A stretch of DNA of 64,000 nucleotides from Phallus indusiatus (lineage: Eukaryota; Basidiomycota; Agaricomycetes; Phallales; Phallaceae). The notes under the pieces were generated by a model. It searched no databases and was not told the DNA's origin. It saw only the letters and a program-made list of their open reading frames with translations. Positions 11,335 to 26,000 of this stretch are shown here, in pieces. Position 1 is the stretch's first letter, and the number at the start of each line of letters is the position of its first letter. Location of the stretch: positions 62,001 to 126,000 of the forward strand of contig JAQFWX010000019.1 of assembly GCA_027605045.1 (NCBI GenBank). Direction: 5' to 3'. The position numbers were made by a program, and so were the translations under genes.

Positions 11335-12260
11335 AAGAAATGTAGCTCTCCCCATGCACAGCTACAAAACTTAAATAAGGCAAACTTATCCGTATGGGTC
11401 ACTGACCTGTTTGAGAATTTTTGCGGATGATGCGTAACCGTTCGTTGGAAGTTTGAATCAACACTCCATAGCCCGGAGTGGTATCACATCGAAAAGGCGG
11501 TCAACGTCACTGTGGGACAAAGACCACCAATTTTTGGCCTTTACCGGTGATACCATAGCTGTGTAGAGTCGGAGAAAAACGGTAGAGTAAATTATTATGG
11601 GTATCCAAGCTTTTCAGCGTATCGCGTCTAGGATTTGATGAGGATGATAGCTCGTCGACGATCATGAGTCCTCGCCTTTAAGAAACCATTCAACGGTTCT
11701 ACCGCTTGCATTGGAATCTCGTCCACCACGTCCACCACATCCACCACGCTGTCCTCCGGCATCATATGTCGCCTACTGATGTGCGAAAGATACCACCCCG
11801 CCAATGCCTTGATTCCCGCTACCTGCTGTTCGGCGTTTAGGGGAGAGTTATTGTCATACCGAAGTGTCCCAAGTGTTTACGGAGGAGGTGAACCGGGTAG
11901 TAGCTCGAGTCGTTGGTTGACAATGAAATGGTATCTCACAGGATAGCGGGCCTCCACAAAAGCTATTAAGTTTTCTACAAATGTGGTGGACATTCGCACA
12001 TTCTGTAGCCCGTCAGCTGTGTCTTGTAACTCTTGGACTTCCACTGAGAGTTGAGACAGCAGTTTGCGATGGCCGAGTATGATAGAGCTTGCTTTAGGCG
12101 GATGTAATGCGGCTAAATTTGCAGGGTTAAAGGCCCGGATGCTTCTTAAATGGGAGATTTCGTAGTAAATGATGTTCAGGATGAATTGTTGTAGACTACG
12201 GATCCCCGAACCTTCACGTCGCACCCCAATCCACCCTTTGGGTTCAAAAAATCCCGTCAT
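11335..12260 (-). CDS. Hypothetical protein, copy B of duplicated segment
   Basis: A 127-residue open frame starts with ATG at 12260 and ends at 11877. It contains AFNPANLAALHPPKASSIIL, SVEVQELQDTADGLQNVRMS and TTFVENLIAFVEARYPVRYH. The matching region in copy A is broken, while here the frame is kept, which hints at past or present coding. Sequence homologous to copy A continues to about 11335 on the 3' side, interrupted by roughly 300 bases (11460-11760) absent from copy A that include a short CCACCACGTCCACCACATCC repeat. No function can be assigned. It could be a small gene, the 3' exon of a larger lost gene, or a younger pseudogene. Confidence 0.35.
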
Positions 12261-12825
12261 TTACGAGTACGTCTGATGCTGATAGCGGGGAAGACGGGGA
12301 AGAAGAGGACGAGTCTACCAAACTTGCTTCTACTGAATTGTTTAAACATTGCATTCGAGACATGATTTTAATATATAATAGGATTTGGGCACAGACATAG
12401 GACACAAGATGGCGGGTGAAGATAAAAACTGCTCAAGTCTATTATGTAGTGTTTAGAGTACTTTAAATAGTCAACGCTAAATTCTCCAAAAGAATCTGTG
12501 GTGTCATGTCCGTGACGTTCCTGTAAAAAGTCGGGAAATGCGTGGCTTGAAATGGTAGATTAGGAGGTGTAAATTGAAGGTGTCAGCGGGCTGCACTAAC
12601 GCCTCCACATTGGCTACTAACTCGAGTGTTTAGGCACTATCCTTGACCCGGACTACCATGAAGTCTCTTCTAGTGAGTGTATTAATGTTTCAAGACAGAC
12701 CTCTAAATTAATATGTTGTAGCCTCTGAATGTTCTTTCATGTCTTACCTTCCGCGGTCTTGTCTTAGACAACGATGCCAATGTTGATTCCATAAAGGTAT
12801 CGTAAAACCGGGACAACAACCTTTC
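12261..12825. other. Intergenic, no gene seen
   Basis: About 565 bases with stops in all frames at short intervals. There is no recognisable element apart from a short acidic-coding stretch (GGGGAAGACGGGGAAGAAGA at about 12278-12297). Confidence 0.45.
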
Positions 12826-13683
12826 GTGGAATTTGACGACCTCAAGCGACCGGGTGGTATACCTGCTCACTTAGGTTCGGTGTTCCCACCTCCTGGAGAT
12901 ATGCACCTCGTAATCTCCTCAGGAAACGAGCTCGGAATAGGCAAGTCTGGCTTGGTTTACACCGCGAATGTCCTCAACTCCAGCCACAAAGTTAACTTAC
13001 CGCCCCTGGTCGCTAAAATATCGAGCTCTGGAGCGAGAAGCATGGTTCCACGAAGAGCTTGAACAATTGCAAGGAGTAACAGTTGCTCGGTGCTACGGTT
13101 TCTTCCAGGCACGGCTGGACAAAGCTCATAGCGTATCGGTGTGAGAGGAATATGATTATTCGGACAATCTCTTGGTATCTTCGGATGAACAAGCCGAGTA
13201 TTCGGACGATTCGGACGATTCGAATTCGATATAAAACACGCAGATGCGCCACGTCCTGTTGACATTGTTAATAATTTCAATGCTCACAAACACCCACAAG
13301 GCGGAACGAAAAGATTACGAAAAAGCTATTCCGGGTCAAGGGCGAGTACTCTCTATACTTCTCCTTGAAGAGCTTGGTCAATCATGCCCATACTGAGGGA
13401 GCCAGTCGACTCCACTCGGTACGTGTCTCATTCTAACGAACTTGATAATATTTATCTACATCGTTTCTCGCGCAGGGAAGACGTATACGAAATCTTTGAT
13501 GATTTAGCACAGTTACGTATCGAGCCCTTGGACAGACGATACGACAACATTCTTTCAGTTCGTGAAGATGACACAAATCTACTTGTATGCCCGAAACACA
13601 AGTGGACTAGCCCAAAAGATTGATGCTAAAACATTTGCCATAAATCGCTATAATGATTCGTGGGTGCAATTTTTGTTTGCAGA
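12826..13683 (+). pseudogene. Decayed fungal protein-kinase-like gene
   Basis: Pieces of the kinase-like family common in Agaricomycetes are readable in order but in different frames. First comes a glycine-rich loop region (GNELGIGKSGLVYTANVLNS, then LPPLVAKIS). Next, in a shifted frame from about 13021, is ALEREAWFHEELEQLQGVTV followed by ARCYGFFQARL. After an in-frame stop and low-complexity acidic sequence comes RREDVYEIFDDLAQLRIEPL followed by DRRYDNILSV, which corresponds to the catalytic-loop region of intact relatives. The C-terminal metal-binding segment expected after CPKHK is missing. At least one frameshift (near 13020) and several stops make expression as a kinase unlikely. Confidence 0.7.
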
Positions 13684-13937
13684 TTATGACAGTTGAGGCG
13701 AAAGGGTGAGCTGTAATTTTTTCTATTTTTTATCACGAACATTCGTCAAAGTTTAGTAATTGGAGAAAGAGGAGATGTTAAGTAACGTATGGGCGACTGC
13801 TCAATCTTTCCTTTGATGTATATGTAAACCATATAGGAATATTTTTGAATTGGAATAATACATGGTCAATGGACAATGTACACACTATGATATGATACAT
13901 AGACTGCCATGCGACTTTGTTATATAAACGGCATATA

Positions 13938-16900
13938 TCAGAATACGTCAACGCTTCTAAACACCTTCTCGATGACACCACCATGATGGGTATAACCGTT
14001 TGCGGAGAAAACTTTGGACTTCAAAAACGGAGTGGTATCATAAATATCATGCTCTTTCGCCTGAGACAAATGTCAACGTATGCTGAAGGTAGGAATAAGA
14101 AGGCTTACTCGTTCGTCAAGCTCCGAAACATTAATAGAGATTCTTTCGGGCTGCTCCCGTTTCTTTAACTGATGCATCCGCACACGCTCTTTAATCAGTT
14201 GACCCAGCAAGAAAGCTAACAGTTCTTCATGGTCTTTGGCATGAGACAAATATTTCCTGAATCCTCGCTCCAGACTCTTCCTGATGGAAGTCTTCTGGGC
14301 ACTAACGAAACTTCCGACTGCGACTTGGATAGCAAGGTCAACGTCGTCTGCACGAACGTATTCACGTAAATGCATTTTCGCGCTTGCTTCGGCCATCCGA
14401 ATCATACTCTCAAGATGTCGTACAGTAATGGGGAATGATCCAGTAGCAAGTGATTCACGTCGAAGATCGGCGAAAAGACGAGATATTTTCTCTTGATCGA
14501 GGTCATGCAATACCGGATGAATCCTGTCTCGAGCATACATAATATACTTGCGAAGCAGATCTTGAGGAATTATCTAAACATATAGCTAATTAGAAAACAA
14601 GTCTGCGGGAAAATAAGAGGGTCCGCATCCACTCACATCTGCATCTTGTATTGAACCGACATCCATTTCCTCCGTGTCTCTTTCAAACTTGGGGTGACTC
14701 CGGAGATGACTATCGACAACAAACCGGGCCAAAAGTTCGTCAGCAACAGGATCTACAGTATCCTTAACCACACAAAGAATATCAAAACGCGATAAAATAG
14801 GTTCCGTGAGTTCGACATTTTGTTGAAAAGGGATTGTTGGATTGTAGCGTCCGCGAATGGGATTAGCTGCAGCAACGATAGCACAACGCGCTTGAAGGGT
14901 CGTCACAATACCAGCTTTTGCGATTGAAATAGATTGCTGTTCCATAGCCTCATGAATCGATGTTCTATCAGCATCGTTCATCTTATCGAACTCGTCGATA
15001 AGACAGTGCCCTTTATCCGCGAGCACAAGGGCACCGCCTTCTAACGTCCATTCACGTGTAACGGGATCCTTGCGCACACTTGCCGTCAAACCAACAGCAG
15101 AAGCACCTTGACCGGTGGTGAAAACAGCTCGATGTGCGGTCTTCTCAATATACTTCAGGAATTGCGATTTTGCAGTACCTGGATCGCCGAGTAAGAGGAC
15201 GTTGATATCACCACGAATGCGATGCTTTCGTTTGATGTCTTTTGCTTCACCGCCAAAAAGGGAAAGAGCAAGAGCAGTCTTGATGTTTTCGTGACCATAT
15301 ATGGATGGGGCGATTGATTTAATGAGTCGTTTACTGATTCGTTCATCCCGGGCTAATGCACGAATTTGTTTTTCGTCTTCCTCCGTTAGTCGATAAGCAG
15401 CGAATAAATCTTCTTTTTTATTAATATGGTTAGCCTCGATTATTGTTGAGAAGACAGGGAATCCGTTCTTTGAATTCAGCGCGGCATCGAAATTATTGCG
15501 GTATATGCCCGTGATCTCCTATATGATGAATGTATAATTGAGTATCGTCAAGGGAGAATGGGGTTATGATCTTACAACTTCCTCTCCGGGCTTTGCGGAG
15601 TCAATAAGATCCCACAGGAGAATGACCTCTCTATGCCGAGGAAGTCGCCCTGCAGGAACCGATCCGGGGATTCTTGCAATGTCATCTTTTGATAGTTCCG
15701 ATAAACAGTGTGCTCCGAGTTAACTTGAAAAGGTCCTTTACTCTCACAACTTGTACAAAAGTTGATTTTCACCTCCGTAGTTGTGTCTTGATAAAAAGGA
15801 CCCAATGTAGTGCCGCATTTCGTACAGTCGAACTTGACATATTTCAGCTGGGGAAAAACCCCACTTCGGCGCGTGACAACACCTGAAACGCGGACAAGAC
15901 TGTTTAGATGTGAACGGCGCAGATCCCGTAAAGTCGAAGAAGTCGGAAGTTCAGTGATACGGACGTGAATCTCGGAGTGTATACGTTCATAGTTCGGGTA
16001 GTATAAAAGGATAGCTCGCAATGCCACCGAATCAAAGATGCCGAGCATTGGAGCAGGACAGTTTACCAGGAAATAGGCAAGAATTGCTTTAGAATCGGCT
16101 AGGTGCAAATACGAAACTTCCAGAGACTCTGAGTTCACTATGCAAGGTGAAAATAAGACACTGCTTTGCTGATGATGATTAGCTCTTACATTCACCGAGA
16201 GTCCGGATGCGTTGACCATAAACACTTGTACCATGTTCATCGACGTAGGTCATGAGGAAGTTTAAAAAGTGCTTTTCAATCGCACGCTGCACGCTTTCCG
16301 TCGCGATCCAAGCTGCTATTGAATCGGCTTTAATGTCGCCGAGATGCTCCAAAGGAATTTCCTATGGCAAAAATCATTGAACAAAACGGCCAACTCCACA
16401 GAGCTTCAACTTACGTCTTCGACGCCTTCTGCGTCGTCCATGTATTTCGGTTCATCGTAGACACGACGAGTACGTTTCTTCATACCAGCCAGTAAACCAC
16501 CTTGAGTGTCGACTTCTTCTTCCTCGTCATCATCTTGCAGAAAAGCAGGAGCTCGACTTCGTCGCGCGGCGCGATCGCCTCTCTTTTGAGAACTTCGATC
16601 GCGTCTAGTCATCTCAGCTTCTGCAGCGCGACGCGCCGTTGCAGATAAAGCATCGTATTCATTATCGTCGTCTAAGTCTGCGGCATCGTAGGTATCCAAT
16701 CGAGCGTTAGCAGCATAATCGCTAAGTAAATTTCGACAATAAAAAAGTCTGAAGAAAACGGAAGTCCAGGTTTTGCTTACTCTTGAAGGATATTCTCGTC
16801 AAACAAGTCTTCTCCGTCCCCTTCTTCGTCGTCTAAAACACCTTCATCAGCATCTGGAACTAGATCTCTATCGCTAAGATTATCATCGGTATCGGAGAAG

Positions 16901-17081
16901 GTGGGTAATGGAGAAGAAGGCGGCAATGATGAACCCGACGCGTCTGACGCACGGCGTTGGTGGGTTGGTCGACTGGAGGGTGAGCGTTGGCGTTTTGCAC
17001 CCCTTGGTGTTCCGTTTACTGAAGACTGATAAAAATATCATGGCAACGATTTCTTCATGACATTGCTGGAAAACTCACCAT
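13938..17081 (-). CDS. MCM2: DNA replication licensing factor MCM2
   Basis: MCM2 is one of six AAA+ subunits of the replicative MCM2-7 helicase, loaded at origins in G1. The N-terminal tail is acidic and Ser/Pro-rich ([20 protein letters not shown]). It is followed by [13 protein letters not shown] and the N-terminal MCM domain with a C4 zinc finger ([25 protein letters not shown]). The AAA+ core shows Walker [11 protein letters not shown], Walker [24 protein letters not shown] and arginine finger LSRFDIL. The last exon gives [20 protein letters not shown] and ends at 13938. The start codon forms a three-base microexon (17079-17081) followed directly by GTGAGT. The gene is divergent from DBP2, with MCB-like sites just upstream. 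Motifs are complete, so it is probably functional. Confidence 0.95.
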
Positions 17082-17519
17082 CGCGAATTTTGCTTAAAGG
17101 GTCGCGGTGGATATTGGTCAAAGAACGCGACGCGAAGATATAATTTGTAATCATAATCATGCCAGACTAAAAATAGGGACGCCGTTTGGACATCATAGTT
17201 CTGGACGGTAATTCTCAACATTTGTCTCAACAGGTAAATTAAAACATGTTTCAAGAAAAAAAGAACCCAAAAGAAATTTTATTTCGTTGTCGACATTTTT
17301 TTCTTCTTTTTTTTCCCAAGTTTTACGGAGTTGAGGTAAATTATTACATAAGGCTCACCTGTAACGACATTGCTGTGTCGGAGTTTACTGATAGTTCGAG
17401 AGCCGTGACGCTCGGCCGCATCTTTTTTTCCTTCACCCACTTGCCAGCTTATAAGCGTAAAATTTCTCCTAACTTCAAATTCCCTCGATTTTACTTCACT
17501 TTCCCTAATTAACATAGAA
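17082..17519. promoter_or_regulatory. Divergent promoter MCM2/DBP2
   Basis: The 438 bases between the two start codons must hold both promoters. Besides the MCB-like pair, a T-rich tract (17299-17320) is visible. Confidence 0.6.
17125..17135. promoter_or_regulatory. Overlapping MCB-like sites upstream of MCM2
   Basis: Two overlapping copies of ACGCGA lie about 45-55 bases upstream of the MCM2 start codon. ACGCG is the core bound by the fungal MBF (Mbp1/Swi6-type) factor that activates G1/S genes, including MCM genes in yeasts. Binding in this organism is inferred. Confidence 0.4.
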
Positions 17520-20373
<2,854 letters not shown>

Positions 20374-21104
20374 TCAGATTAGGGGCCCTCCGTGTTTATT
20401 ATTCTGTTATGACTTGTTTTTCATGATACGTACATTAATGTAGACTGACTTGACTCTACTATCCTTTTTTTTCTTTATTATAACTACTCACTATTTTTGG
20501 TGGTAACTGCATTTGTGCGCGAGCTGTGTGAGCTAGCCGCATCCGGCTCGCCGGATAACTCGGCCAAGGTTAGACTCGCCGCCGACACTGATCACAACAA
20601 ATGACGGCTGATAACCGCAATGGTTTTTTTATACTTACATTCAAAGCTAGAGAGAATACCTTTGCCCAGGATGGAGCCAAAACAAGTTGGGCTATTTTTT
20701 GCGATAGAACGCGGTTGTCATCAGCCTATCGGAGAAGCGTGTTTTGACACTCTGTCTAGGTTGAGATTCCTGGCGGAAACCGCAACGCACCCACGTCGTG
20801 CTCTTAAAAAGCTGTCCACGTATCGACTGATGGCTGTTCCCATTCTGTCTCTATCCTCCTTCCGCCCTTGTTGTCTCTTTCCCCCTGGGCATTGCTGGGC
20901 GTTGGGGGCCGGTGTTAGTCCGCAGGGTCAGTCATCGACGTTCTTCATCAGCATCCCTTCACAAAATCATCCTGAACATCTTTGATTTGCTTACCGGACT
21001 CAAGTCCTAAAATCCCATTTCAGGCGATTGTGCCGGCATAATTTTTTTTGTTCTTTTTTCTTTCCTTTGCATAAATACAAGGATCGCTATTGTCTACACC
21101 AGCT
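20374..21104. other. Intergenic, DBP2 3' end and CRIB-gene upstream region
   Basis: DBP2 3' UTR, then about 600 bases without a supported gene. An open plus-strand frame at 20620-20985 has no recognisable domain and is not called. Confidence 0.5.
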
Positions 21105-22016
21105 ATGCCCTTTGTGCCGTCTTTTAGGACACATTCTAGCAGTACTTCCTCAGTCATGCTTTCATTCTTTCTATGCAATTCCGGCACTGTCGATGAGGAC
21201 GAGCCATTTTCGCCAACGTATATCCCGTACTCAATGAGGTCACAGTCGCCATCCCAAAGCCCAGAATGTTCTCCGAAAAAGAAGTCGAGAACAAAAACCA
21301 AGAAGAACTCGAAAATGGTTATTGGGTCTCCAACCAACTTCCGACATGATGCTCATCTGGGCACTGATTTTGTACGTTCGCTTTTCATCCTCATGAGTGT
21401 TCTGGACGTTCACTAACCCCCTTCGCAGAAGTCAGATCTTTCGTATTCGGTTTGGGATTCTGAACGGTGGCGGCAAGAACTGATGAAAAAAGTAAGCGAC
21501 TGCTGCCTTGGTTCCCCACCGCGAGACTGGCTGGCTGACGGACTGCTTTCATAGAACTTTAACATTCCTCCTCTCGTCATACATACAGACGACACAGTAG
21601 GACCTCTACCACCTGCTTCGAAACCGAAATCAGAGAAGCGAAATAGCATCACGCCACAGAAACGCAAACCCGTGCCCTCTCTTTCTGACCTCCTTCCTTC
21701 TATCACAACAACAGCAACCACAACAATAACAACAACAGAACCACACCAAGTACCATTACCACCTTCTCCAACGGATTCTTCACAAACATTCGAAGACGCT
21801 TTATCTCGATCTCAAACTATGAGCTCTTCGGAAGTAGGCACTTTCTCGGACTTCTCCGCACCAAGTCTTGTTGGTCACTCGAGTCGAGGACCAAGCATGG
21901 ATGGTGATTCTGTTTGGACGCCTGTGCGCACGTCCGAAGAACGACAGGTGCCGACGGAACACAAACAGGAACAGGAACAACAGATCCCTTCTTCTGACAC
22001 TGATATACACACATGA
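21105..22016 (+). CDS. Small CRIB-domain protein (Cdc42/Rac effector-like)
   Basis: Three exons (21105-21371, 21429-21491, 21555-22016) join in frame to about 263 residues. A CRIB motif, the GTP-Cdc42/Rac binding element, is visible as MVIGSPTNFRHDAHLGTDF, matching I-x-S-P-x-x-F-x-H-x-x-H-L-G. It is preceded by a basic patch (KKKSRTKTKK), which in CRIB proteins often contacts membrane phosphoinositides. Downstream are DLSYSVWDSERWRQELMKK and a Ser/Thr/Pro-rich, probably disordered tail with a threonine run near 21700-21740. There is no kinase domain, so this is not a PAK kinase; a Gic-like polarity effector is a plausible role by inference. The first ATG at 21105 is a choice, and an upstream exon is possible. 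Confidence 0.7.
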
Positions 22017-22278
22017 AACCCTTTGCTTATTCACGCTGCATATGTACCAATCTTTTTTTCTTCTTCTTTTCGACTTATTTTCGCACGGGCTAAACAAAGT
22101 GTGTTACAGCTGTTGGGTGACAATGATCCGTTGACCAAAACATGGTTATTCGTGGCACATTTGGATAGAGCGGCGCACCCATATTGTAACTATAGTGTAG
22201 TTCACGATCTTATTTTCTGTATTCGTTCTCGGAGATACATAAATATATATTTTAAGCGAACTTGTTGCGCGCCTTCTA

Positions 22279-24745
22279 TCAAGTGGCCTTCCAAGGTGAT
22301 ACCTTCAAAGGTAGCTGAGGACTCTCAGACTTTGAAGATCCCTTCAAAAAGGGTCGTGTCACCAGCGCGGATCTCTTTGTGATATCTTCAGCAGGAACTG
22401 CCAGTTCAAATTGAAAGGATCGAACGAGGGCGAATAGGATACACTTCAGCTCAACAAGGGCAAACCTGAATCCGATGCAAGCCCTATTAATAAGGATAGG
22501 CATATTCAAAATTAAGTTAGACTTGTCATGATATTAATATGATAAAGAAATCCATGCCTTGGTCCTGCAAGGAACGTCAACATGTTTACGTATACCCCTG
22601 GAACATCGCGCTGTTTTTCAGAATCCTCCGTCCATCTTTCCGGTCTTAAAAAGATGCGTCAACTGAATGAAAGAGCCTGAGGCTTGGGACATTACCTGAA
22701 AACCCTACTATCATCACCCCAAATGCTAGTGTGGACATTGAGAGCAAGAATCGGGATAAAAAGTCTATCTAAGAACAGATCTCAGGACGTTGACATATCA
22801 TGATAGATGTATGTTAGTATTTACCTCCTTTGCTAATTCTGCAAAAAAAAAAAGGAGTCAGATTTGAAAAGAGAGAGAGAGATAACAAAGAAACATACGG
22901 AATCTCATGCCGCATGATTCCATTCTTATCCTGGTAGGGAGTCTCAAGTGGAATCATGTCGTCCCTCGCCGCAACCCTTACGGTAGAGGAAACCGGTGCA
23001 TGCAAGCGCATCGTCTCTCTGACGACATTTTCCAAGTAAGGTAAAGCATTGAGCTCATCCATCGAAGGTGTGTTCGTCTCAACCAGTAGCAGCTCTTCGC
23101 GCAGTTTAGCCTGAACCTCTGGATGTTTAGCGAGCGCGAAAAGAGCCCAGGTTGCTGCGGTCGCGGTTGTTTCGTGTCCTGCGACGAGGAAAGTTGATAT
23201 TTCTAGTAGAACATAAAACATAGATTAAGCAATGGTGAACCTGGACACGAATCTGAACTCACGAGAAAACACGTCGTGATCAGATAGACGTTGGTTTTCC
23301 GGAAGGTCTGTAGCCATATTCGCTGCAAGCAAGCGACTCAACAAATCTCTTCCTGAGATGTTACTCTTCTCAATGGGACTGCCTTCCTTATTATTCGCAG
23401 CAGCTTGCAGAGCCTGTTTCTTCGTCTCTACAAGTTCGAATCCAATACGTGTCATTACTTCGCTTGACTTGATCAGATGGCGTCTTTGACGGGTGGGCTT
23501 TTTCAAGTGAATTAACTTATTGACTTCCGAATAATTGGAAGGCGTAGCTCACAATTTTACGTAGAAGAGGAAAATAAGCTCTGATGAGATTTGCAAGTCG
23601 GAAGCCGCCACCTTTCATGGTGTTAGAGAATGCAGCGAGAAGTTCATTAGTCTTTCCAGTAGGATTGAGTGCATCGAATTTATAGTCGAATCCTATTGCA
23701 AGAATAATCAATACCATTTTCATATAAATACGAAAGAATTCTAACCTGCTAGTCCGATTATATCCAGTGTCACTTTGTTAAGCCATGGGCATATATTGAC
23801 AATGAATTCAACACCACCAGACTGAGTGAGTTGCATGTTCAATGTATCCCGAAGCTAATGGTTTTCTTAATTAGATACCAATGATGGTAGCATAGACCTG
23901 ACTTACCTGAAGTGATTTCTCATGGAATATGTCAGTCAATTCGCGGATATGGGGTCGTGCAAAGGACGGATTCTACATGTTCTTGGCATAAATCTTCGGG
24001 TCAATGAAACTGTTATGGCTGCTACTGACCATGACACGACGCTATAATAAAGATTAGAGAGAATAAAAGAAGGTGGTACAAGCACTTGCCTGCCGTTTGT
24101 GAACGTCACCTTTTCGGCGTCAAGACGATCAGCAAGAAGTCGAGCTACAGAATTAAACATGCCAACCTTCAGCGAATAACAACCCTGTTTCGTGACTAGT
24201 TAGCAAATGATGCAAATCCAAAGTTATAGACGGTTTTTGAATTACCTTGACCAAGCAATTCTGCCAAATTTTCACGGAGTTCTTCGGGTTTTGGAAAGTC
24301 ATATGAGTGATTGAGAATGTATGCCAGAGCTTTGGAGTCGAGGGATACAACACGATCCCGCTACAAATTCACAGCATAAAGTTGTAATTAAAAGGTCGAA
24401 ACATAAAAATTGCAGGCAACTGACGTTGAGAAACCCTTTGTATACCTAATAGTAGCAACAGGCTTCGTGTTAAAGTACTTTGGGAATATAAAAAACGGGT
24501 TTACTTACATAGGTAGGACCGTACTCATAAGCCCACTTGAGATGAACTTCAGCTGGATCTTCTTTGAATATCTCCTGCAAATGTCCCCAAATGATATTTT
24601 TATTCTTAGGACCGGGTAGACTTCTGAGAGGCGACCATAATGGACGAATAACGCCGTACAAGAACTTGGTAGTGAAATATACTCCTCCAGCTGCGACAGT
24701 AAAAAGGACCGGATGGTCAAAAGACCAGCCTGCGAGGTCTATCAT
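22279..24745 (-). CDS. Cytochrome P450 monooxygenase
   Basis: A membrane-anchored heme monooxygenase. The N-terminus ([20 protein letters not shown]...) is hydrophobic and followed by the proline-rich hinge RSLPGPKN. The I-helix oxygen-activation motif is [20 protein letters not shown], the K-helix ExxR is in [12 protein letters not shown], the PERF-like segment is [10 protein letters not shown], and the heme-thiolate loop is [19 protein letters not shown], with the cysteine ligand present. There are about ten short exons. The intron inside the heme loop (22484-22557) has a GC donor. No biosynthetic neighbours are present, so the substrate cannot be inferred; the family looks like the CYPs expanded in basidiomycetes. 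All key motifs are intact. Confidence 0.9.
22484..22557 (-). other. GC-AG intron inside the P450 heme-binding loop
   Basis: Codons for FLAGPR end at 22558 and ACIGFRF resumes at 22483, with the Arg codon split. No GT is available at the donor; the intron starts GCATGG and ends TTAATAG. Confidence 0.75.
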
Positions 24746-25307
24746 GATAATACGAGTTTTGGGGTGTAATATGCTTCTTGTTTAAAGCGTGACAAACATG
24801 CCAAAGCTTGCAAATCGTTTTTAAAGAGAACACGACGCAGTTAGTTCTTGCATGCGACGGGAACCGAAATAAGGAACACGATGTGATTATTGGTTCCCCA
24901 ACCGTTGGAAAATCTTCTGCAGATGAGCATCCGGGTATACCGGGAAATCAATGAGCGAAGCTGACGCAGACGTGCCGAGTCTCGAATCCCGACGTTGTGT
25001 GTGTCAGCAAAGCTTCGTAAGCGCAGTATGTGAATGTTCTTTTTGTGTTCTAGGTCGCCATGAGACGCAGAATTGTGGAGGCATTCTCAAAAAAGATATC
25101 AAGATAAACGGCGCTCGCAACTGGAGAGGCGGTGTACTCCTATGGGCGTCTGTTGTCAAACTTGTCAGACCGCAGTCCACAGTGCATGACATGTCATTTT
25201 ATGACATAAACAGTGGCTATGGGACCTATTCGGCTTGGCTTACAGCTACATAGCACCAAACTCCAAACAGTCTCCTCATTCTCCCACCACTACCACCACC
25301 TACGAAT
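24746..25307. other. Intergenic between divergent P450 and small membrane-protein gene
   Basis: About 560 bases, presumably two promoters. An open plus frame (24951-25253) shows no domain and is not called. CAC/ACC-rich sequence sits at 25281-25300, just before the next start. Confidence 0.5.
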
Positions 25308-25864
25308 ATGCTGAATTCTCGATTAAATCTCGCCAGTTGGCTACCATTGCTTCTACTTGTGAGCGCACACGGCGCTCACGCACGACAATGCTTTGAGGAT
25401 GAGTGAGACAAAGTGCCGCCCCTTCTCACGACGTTTTATTCTGATCTTCTCGATTAGGTTTGGTAACATTCAGTGCACGGGTCTTTCCACTGGTGCTCGA
25501 GTTGGTATTGCAATAGCAGTCTTCGTTGTTGGCGCGATTCTTTTTGGTCTTTTGGCCTACTGGCGAAGACGTCGTGTACGAAACCAGAATTTGGTTTATG
25601 TCGTCAGTCCAGGCTCGACGTACCCCTCACAGTATAATGCGGGAGGACAGCCGTACAATGCGTACAATCCACCTGCTGGTTATCCCCAATATCCACCACA
25701 TGCCTATGGCGAGCAGTACAGCAGCTACGCGCCCTCGACTCTTGGTGCTAATAAAGGATATGTAAGTACTCGTATAGTTTTTGTTGTGATTTCTTGTTGA
25801 TTGACACATATAGAACGCGAACCCTTCTTACCCAGGCACACCAACAGGCGGAGCGAAAGCATAA
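25308..25864 (+). CDS. Small single-pass membrane protein with Pro/Tyr-rich tail
   Basis: Three exons. The first encodes a signal peptide (MLNSRLNLASWLPLLLLVSA, cleavage likely near AHA-RQ), followed by a short ectodomain with two cysteines (QCFEDE, NIQCTGLS). A transmembrane helix follows (VGIAIAVFVVGAILFGLLAY), then the stop-transfer WRRRRVR. The cytosolic tail is rich in Pro and Tyr (QPYNAYNPPAGYPQYPPHAY). The stop is after TPTGGAKA at 25862. The layout resembles small fungal plasma-membrane or vacuolar adaptors whose P-Y motifs recruit Rsp5-type ubiquitin ligases, but that role is inference. Introns lie near 25400-25457 and 25762-25812. Confidence 0.75.
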
Positions 25865-26000
25865 ATAAATGACAATTAGGACCTTTGTTTGTAAAACACT
25901 AACATGTACTAGCAATTCTTATGGACCTATTTATTTATATATCTATGCATCACCTATTTAAGGTTTTCCGCATATCGCCCGGAACAATTACCGCCCAAGA

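Noticed and set aside
11700..11760. CCACCA repeat read as a glycine/arginine-rich RGG protein segment on the minus strand
   Set aside because: The stretch is short, isolated and closed by a stop nearby; treated as a simple repeat within the copy B insertion.
20620..20985. 121-codon plus-strand frame downstream of DBP2
   Set aside because: No recognisable domain, and not chained by splice sites to the CRIB gene; kept as intergenic.
24951..25253. 100-codon plus-strand frame upstream of the small membrane gene
   Set aside because: No motif, and it sits where two divergent promoters are expected.
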